From the NCBI RefSeq assembly GCF_036346875.1, contig NZ_CP107852.1:6944001-7008000 (forward strand): a DNA stretch of 64,000 nt, read 5' to 3'. The DNA is from Nocardia sp. NBC_00508 (GTDB taxonomy: Bacteria > Actinomycetota > Actinomycetes > Mycobacteriales > Mycobacteriaceae). Numbering within the stretch: position 1 is the first letter of the stretch; every line of letters starts with the position of its first letter. The translations under genes and the position numbers were made by a program. Shown here piece by piece: positions 60,026-64,000 of the stretch. A model generated the notes under the pieces. The model was given only the letters and a program-made list of their open reading frames with translations. It had not been told where the DNA came from and searched no databases.

Positions 60026-61413
60026 CCGCTCGCCGCAGCGCGGGCGGTGTGCTCGCCCTGCTGATGCTGTTCATGATGCTCAACTTCGCCGACAAGGCGG
60101 TGGTCGGCCTGACCGCCGAACCGATCATGGACGAGCTCGGGCTAAGCGCTACCGCCTTCGGAACGGTTGCGGGCGGGTTCTACCTGCTGTTCAGCGCGTC
60201 GGCGGTGCTGGTCGGCTTCCTCGGCAACCGAGTTCCGATACGGCCCCTGCTCGTCGTGCTCATCCTGATCTGGTCCGTCGCCCAGCTTCCGATCGTGATC
60301 CCCGGCACCGGATTCGCGGTTCTGCTCGGCACCCGAGTCCTGCTCGGCGCGGGCGAAGGTCCCGGATTTCCGCTGGCCAACCACACCGCCTTCACCTGGT
60401 TCCCGGAACACAGGCGCGCTCTTCCCTCGGCCGCCGTCACCGTTGGCGGCGCGCTCGGCGCGGTGCTCGGCGGGCCGCTGATCATCCTGACCATTGGTCT
60501 GCTGGGCTGGCGTGCCGCATTCGGTCTACTCGGCGCGCTCGGTTTGCTGTGGTTGCTGGCGTGGCTGCGTTACGGCGGAAGCGGTCCTTATCACGTGCGG
60601 GCCGAATCAGGATCCGCCGCAGATCCGGGTGTCCCTTACCGGCGCATCGTCACCACTGGAACGTGGCTCGGCGGCACGTTCTCGACCTTCGCCGTGATGT
60701 GGGCCCTTGCTCTCGGACTCGCCTGGCTACCGCTGTATCTGGAAGACGAGGCCGGATTCGGCAAAGCCGCGGTGGGCGGATTGATCGGCCTGCCGAGCGT
60801 GGCCGCCATCATTCTGGTACTCACTGTCGGCACCCTCGCGCAACGCGCGGTCCGGCGTGGTGTTTCCCGCAGAATCGCCTACGGTGTGCTCGGTGGCACG
60901 GTCACCGTGCTGGCCGGGGTATGCATGCTGACCCTGACCAGGGCCGACGCGGCACCGCTCGCCCTGCTGCTCGTCGTCGTCGCCTTCTCGGCGGGTACCG
61001 CGCAGACACCTCTGGTCAACGCCGCGATCGCCGACACCTGTCCAGCCGGAAAGCGCAGCGCCGCGCTCGGAATCTCGTACGCGGTCGCCGCCGTCGCCAG
61101 CCTGCTCGCACCGTACGTCACCGGCAGGCTCATCGACGCCGCGCCGACCCAGTCGACCGGGTTCACGCACGCCTTCGATATCGCCGGGTGGCTTCTCGTG
61201 GCGGGCGGGGTGATGTCGATGCTGATGATCAGGCCGGACCGGGACGCTGCCCGGCATCCTGCGTCTCCCGCTGAAATCTCGATCTCGATGAGTACCAGTC
61301 CATTTCATGCCACCCGCACGCGCGGGCGCGGTGGTTCGGCAATCCCGCCGCCGGACCATTCATCCCCGGCGCCCATCGCAGCGCCGGACAGCACACAGAT
61401 GAGGAAACCATGA
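60022..61413 (+). CDS. MFS transporter, anion/aromatic-acid type
   Basis: A 463-residue, about 12-helix major facilitator. Helix 1 is LALLMLFMMLNFADKAVVGL; later elements are GFLGNRVPIRPLLVVLILIW, GEGPGFPLANHTAFTWFPEH and AALGISYAVAAVASLLAPYV. The NFADK and W.P...R.A elements resemble the ACS (anion:cation symporter) family. GTG start at 60022 overlaps the hydrolase stop; its own stop overlaps the next ATG (61410). It probably imports or exports the hydrolase substrate or product. Confidence 0.88.
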   Translation: MTARRSAGGVLALLMLFMMLNFADKAVVGLTAEPIMDELGLSATAFGTVAGGFYLLFSASAVLVGFLGNRVPIRPLLVVLILIWSVAQLPIVIPGTGFAVLLGTRVLLGAGEGPGFPLANHTAFTWFPEHRRALPSAAVTVGGALGAVLGGPLIILTIGLLGWRAAFGLLGALGLLWLLAWLRYGGSGPYHVRAESGSAADPGVPYRRIVTTGTWLGGTFSTFAVMWALALGLAWLPLYLEDEAGFGKAAVGGLIGLPSVAAIILVLTVGTLAQRAVRRGVSRRIAYGVLGGTVTVLAGVCMLTLTRADAAPLALLLVVVAFSAGTAQTPLVNAAIADTCPAGKRSAALGISYAVAAVASLLAPYVTGRLIDAAPTQSTGFTHAFDIAGWLLVAGGVMSMLMIRPDRDAARHPASPAEISISMSTSPFHATRTRGRGGSAIPPPDHSSPAPIAAPDSTQMRKP

Positions 61414-62126
61414 AAATCATCCGCGGCACGGTCATCACCGCACTGCTCACCACCGCGACCGTCTGCGTAGCCGCCGTACCCGCCGGTGCGGCGCCCGAGA
61501 CGCCGCCGCCCGTGACGTATCACGCGACATTGGCCGACACATCCGTGGTCACCACCCTCGACCACGGCGCTTTCGCCGTCACCGATGACCAGCGGTCCGT
61601 GACCATCCGCGACACCGCCGGACAGCTCCTCACCGCACTGCCGCTGATCTTCACGATCGACGGCCGACCACACCCCGTGCGGCAACGGATCTCCGCCGAC
61701 GGCCACACCCTCACCCTCACCCCCGACACCAGCGGCATCCACCGCGAGGCACTGCAACCGGTCGCCTCGCCCCTCGAAAACCAGCTCGCCATGAACGATC
61801 TCATCAACGCGGCCAGCATCGGTATGTCGGTGGGCACCCTGATCGGCACCGCAATAGGCGCCGTCGTCGGCATCGGCATCGGGTTCGCCCTGGCCAGTGC
61901 CTCCTGTGTGATTCTCAGCCTCGGCTGTGTCGTGGCGGTGCTCCCCATCGTCAGCCTGGTCGGCGCGGTCGGCGGCTTGACCGGCCTGATCCTCGCCGGT
62001 GGCCCCACCACCGCCTATGCGCTCTACGAATACGTCACGACCCTCAATACTCCACCCGGCCATAGCAAATACGCCGAATACCTCCAGGGCAAGCCCGGTG
62101 TCCCGCCCGCCGACGGCCCGCGTTGA
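61410..62126 (+). CDS. Secreted glycine-zipper protein, paralogue A
   Basis: A 238-residue protein. A signal peptide covers about 1-27 (IIRGTVITALLTTATVCVAA, cleavage near AGAAP). A strand-rich domain follows at about 35-110 (DTSVVTTLDHGAFAVTDDQR, then GQLLTALPLIFTIDGR, DGHTLTLTPDTSG). SPLENQLAMNDL links it to a 75-residue glycine-rich hydrophobic segment (GTLIGTAIGAVVGIGIGFAL) carrying a Cys pair in SCVILSLGC. It ends YEYVTTLNTPPGHSKYAEYL. The next gene has the same plan at roughly half identity by eye. It is probably exported and membrane-inserting; function unknown. Coupled to the MFS gene by ATGA. Confidence 0.82.
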   Translation: MKIIRGTVITALLTTATVCVAAVPAGAAPETPPPVTYHATLADTSVVTTLDHGAFAVTDDQRSVTIRDTAGQLLTALPLIFTIDGRPHPVRQRISADGHTLTLTPDTSGIHREALQPVASPLENQLAMNDLINAASIGMSVGTLIGTAIGAVVGIGIGFALASASCVILSLGCVVAVLPIVSLVGAVGGLTGLILAGGPTTAYALYEYVTTLNTPPGHSKYAEYLQGKPGVPPADGPR

Positions 62127-62151
62127 CAGTGACAACGGAGATAACACCGAA

Positions 62152-62901
62152 ATGAATTACCGCACAAACACTCTTGCCGCCATCGCGATGGCCGGCACCC
62201 TCGCGATCGCTGTCGCGCCGGCTCAGGCCGAGCCGGCGGCACCGATCGGATACCGCGCCACAGTAGTGGGCAATTCCGTAGTCGCCACACTCGATGGCGG
62301 CACCTTTGCCGTGTCAGCCGACCGGCACTCGGTCACCGTCCATGACACCGGCGGACAACCGGTCACGACCTTGCCGCTGGCCTTCCTGTTGGACGGCCGG
62401 CGCGGACCGATCCACGAGCAGATCTCCGGGGACGGGCACACCCTCACGCTCACCCCTGACCGCACCGGGATCGCACTGGACCCGCCGCGTCCGGTCGCGT
62501 CCCCGATGGAGAATCAACTGGCCTTCAACGATTTCGCCGACAATATGGCGAGGGGCCCCCTCATCGGCACGATCATCGGCACCGTACTCGGCGCGCTGGT
62601 CGGTGCCGCCATCGGCCTCGGCTCCTGCCTCGTCGTGGGGCCGGGCTGTCTCGCCACCACCCCCGCCGCCATCCTCGCGTTCGCCGGCGCCGGTGGCGTC
62701 GTCGGCACGCTCGTCCTCGGCGGAGCAGCCATGGCCGACGGTCTCTGGAAGTACGTCACCACCCTGCAGGCGCCGCCCGGCCAGAGCCCGTACGCACACC
62801 AAGACGGCATGCTCGATCCGAACGGCACCGGGGTTCCCGATGCCCGCCTGCGGCTACCGAGCGGATCAGCGGGCGGGCTCGAGAGCGGCTCATCGGGCTG
62901 A
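62152..62901 (+). CDS. Secreted glycine-zipper protein, paralogue B
   Basis: A 249-residue paralogue of the preceding gene. The signal peptide is NTLAAIAMAGTLAIAVAPAQ, with cleavage near AQAEP. The strand-rich domain reads GNSVVATLDGGTFAVSADRH, then LPLAFLLDGRRGP and DGHTLTLTPDRTG. SPMENQLAFNDF precedes a Gly-zipper (GTIIGTVLGALVGAAIGLGS) with the pair SCLVVGPGC, and it ends WKYVTTLQAPPGQSPYAH plus a Gly/Ser tail. It starts 25 bases after paralogue A. A longer upstream frame is rejected because the signal peptide begins here. Tandem duplication within the operon suggests a two-component complex. Confidence 0.82.
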   Translation: MNYRTNTLAAIAMAGTLAIAVAPAQAEPAAPIGYRATVVGNSVVATLDGGTFAVSADRHSVTVHDTGGQPVTTLPLAFLLDGRRGPIHEQISGDGHTLTLTPDRTGIALDPPRPVASPMENQLAFNDFADNMARGPLIGTIIGTVLGALVGAAIGLGSCLVVGPGCLATTPAAILAFAGAGGVVGTLVLGGAAMADGLWKYVTTLQAPPGQSPYAHQDGMLDPNGTGVPDARLRLPSGSAGGLESGSSG

Positions 62902-63376
62902 CCCAGGCACTCGACCGCGACAGGGCTGGCCGAGCTCGACGCACCCGACATACAGAACCTGACTGACCATCTCAGGACACTCTCGAAGAATGCGGGCGAG
63001 ATCAAGCTGGCGGCCGACGATCTCGCAGGTGCGACGGCCAGCCACGTTCTTCACGACGTTGAGCGGGATCAAGTTCAGCGCGACGGCGCTGGCTACGACT
63101 GCGCTGGCGACGAAGCACGTGTGCGCAGTGGTCGACTCCCCCTCCGGACACAGACACTACGCACACGGGTGGTTGTGGACGTGCCGGGAGCGACAGGGAC
63201 CGCTGCTGCCCGCGACGGCGGTGGCGGGAATACGATCGGCTCGGATGAGCATGCTGATGCGATGGCGTATTTCTTTGCAATTCAGGATGATCAACCCTTC
63301 GGGGTGTATTCGGTGTGGTGGCCGTCGAGGTGGTGAGCAGGGCCAGGTTCTTTGAAATGGCTCCCTCTACGGTTGG
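62902..63376. other. Gap of about 475 bases, no assigned gene
   Basis: The plus strand has a coding-like patch at about 62930-63065 (LAELDAPDIQNLTDHLRTLS, then NAGEIKLAADDLA) without a start. The minus strand of the same interval has a 60-codon frame (LIPLNVVKNVAGRRTCEIVG). Neither was recognised. The end of the FAD protein gene lies at 63377. Confidence 0.4.
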
Positions 63377-64000
63377 TTACTGTTGTGCGGTGAGGGTGTG
63401 GGCAAGTCGTGCCGCCTCGTGCGCGAGACCTGTGGGGTCTGTCGCAATGAATGTCGAGGTGCTCGCGATATTGCCCTGTGCGTACCAGGTGCGGTCGGGC
63501 CGGCCCGAGATGAGAAGCCTGCCGGTGCCGGGTTGGGTGGTCAGACCCCCGAACGGATGCCGTTCGGCGGATGCGGAGGTCAGGAGCGAACGCACCAACC
63601 CCTCGGTGGCCTGTGGCACGGTGTAGGCCGGTGGGTTGACGGCATTGATCACCACGTCGGCGGTCCATTCGGTGTCGTCGGTCACCGTGAATCCGGCGTG
63701 GGAGTGTGGCCGGATCTTCTGCAACCCTGGCCGCAGCCGTACCTGGCCGGAATCGAACAGGTGCAGCAGGATATTCGCATTGTGCGGCACCACGGGTGAA
63801 CTCAGGCAGTTGATGGTGCGGAAGTGTGCGCTGCGCAGCATCGTCTTGTCTTGCTCGCTGAATAGCGGCCACACCGCAGGCACGACGGTTCGGATGGCCC
63901 GGCCGAGCAGTCGCCGGCCCTGATGCGGGTCCGCCACCAAGGACAGCTGGCGTCGCAGACGCTGCACAGGAGGTTCGGTGTCGTTGCCGATGACCTCATC
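63377..64000 (-). CDS. FAD/NAD(P)-binding protein, C-terminal part (cut by window end)
   Basis: The frame is open from the window edge to a stop at 63377 (207 codons visible). It reads LRSAHFRTINCLSSPVVPHN, then VRLRPGLQKIRPHSHAGFTV, WTADVVINAVNPPAY, TEGLVRSLLTSASAERHPFG, GLTTQPGTGRLLISGRPDRT and NIASTSTFIATDPTGLAHEA. This is the conserved end of the actinobacterial FAD-NAD(P)-binding (pfam13454-type) proteins of about 600 residues. A GTG at 63967 is internal. The substrate is unknown; the N-terminal FAD motif lies outside the window. Confidence 0.85.
   Translation of the reverse strand, partial: DEVIGNDTEPPVQRLRRQLSLVADPHQGRRLLGRAIRTVVPAVWPLFSEQDKTMLRSAHFRTINCLSSPVVPHNANILLHLFDSGQVRLRPGLQKIRPHSHAGFTVTDDTEWTADVVINAVNPPAYTVPQATEGLVRSLLTSASAERHPFGGLTTQPGTGRLLISGRPDRTWYAQGNIASTSTFIATDPTGLAHEAARLAHTLTAQQ

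Noticed and set aside
1..64000. CRISPR arrays, tRNA and rRNA genes
   Set aside because: No regularly spaced repeats, cloverleaf-like segments or rRNA motifs were noticed by eye; a tRNA or rRNA scan was not possible.

Overview
The window is high-GC DNA from an actinomycete. The evidence is GTG and TTG starts, many TetR-type regulators, a PknK-like kinase, an ECF41-type sigma-factor remnant, a conservon-type P450 and an adenylate-forming (NDP) acyl-CoA synthetase operon. The overall protein flavour is that of a mycolic-acid actinobacterium, Nocardia most likely, but no rRNA or other species marker is present. I see no rRNA, tRNA or CRISPR array.

Layout. 1-8.5 kb: an IS5-like transposase tail, a P450 lacking the ExxR arginine, a TetR/membrane-protein pair with a 23-bp operator, the large kinase-LuxR fusion PknK, and a DUF35-DUF3263-like fusion. 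8.6-15.2 kb: a decayed NRPS adenylation-domain scar, then an RpiR regulator, an amino-acid permease and a divergent operon of two crotonases flanking an acyl-CoA synthetase. 15.2-21.6 kb: an MFS transporter, TetR, a PPOX-like protein, a cupin-PhyH fusion, a small membrane protein with an AraC regulator, and a secreted glycine-rich protein. 21.7-27.1 kb: an IS3 relic fused in frame to a beheaded ECF41 sigma factor, a single-polypeptide prenyl-diphosphate synthase/terpene synthase, an ABC exporter, and a second IS3 relic. 27.1-34.5 kb: a compact glycerol-phosphate operon (MFS, glycerol kinase-like, GlpD, AGPS-like flavoprotein, GlpP) with a hairpin in its leader. 34.5-55 kb: a patchwork of short stress and redox units (PPOX, USP, MarR, DHFR-like proteins, nitroreductase, DoxX, LLM flavoprotein, epoxide hydrolase, nitronate monooxygenase, alpha/beta hydrolases), separated by many gene remnants (NHEJ ligase/polymerase, TetR tails, methyltransferase, thioredoxin-reductase-like, SnoaL). 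55-64 kb: a large LAL regulator facing two hydrolases, then a TetR-controlled operon of hydrolase, MFS and two paralogous secreted glycine-zipper proteins, and at the edge a partial FAD/NAD(P)-binding protein.

How the parts work together. Most units are a one-component regulator next to, or divergent from, one or two enzymes, with palindromes visible in the shared intergenic gap. The three most unusual coding units are the N-terminal prenyltransferase/C-terminal terpene synthase fusion (23.2-25.2 kb), the GlpP-terminated glycerol operon (27.5-34.5 kb), and the hydrolase-MFS-secreted-pair operon (58.8-62.9 kb). A third relative of the secreted pair lies 40 kb away at 21.1 kb. The abundance of relics between intact small operons indicates repeated insertion and deletion. 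All functional calls are from reading the sequence; no database search was run.
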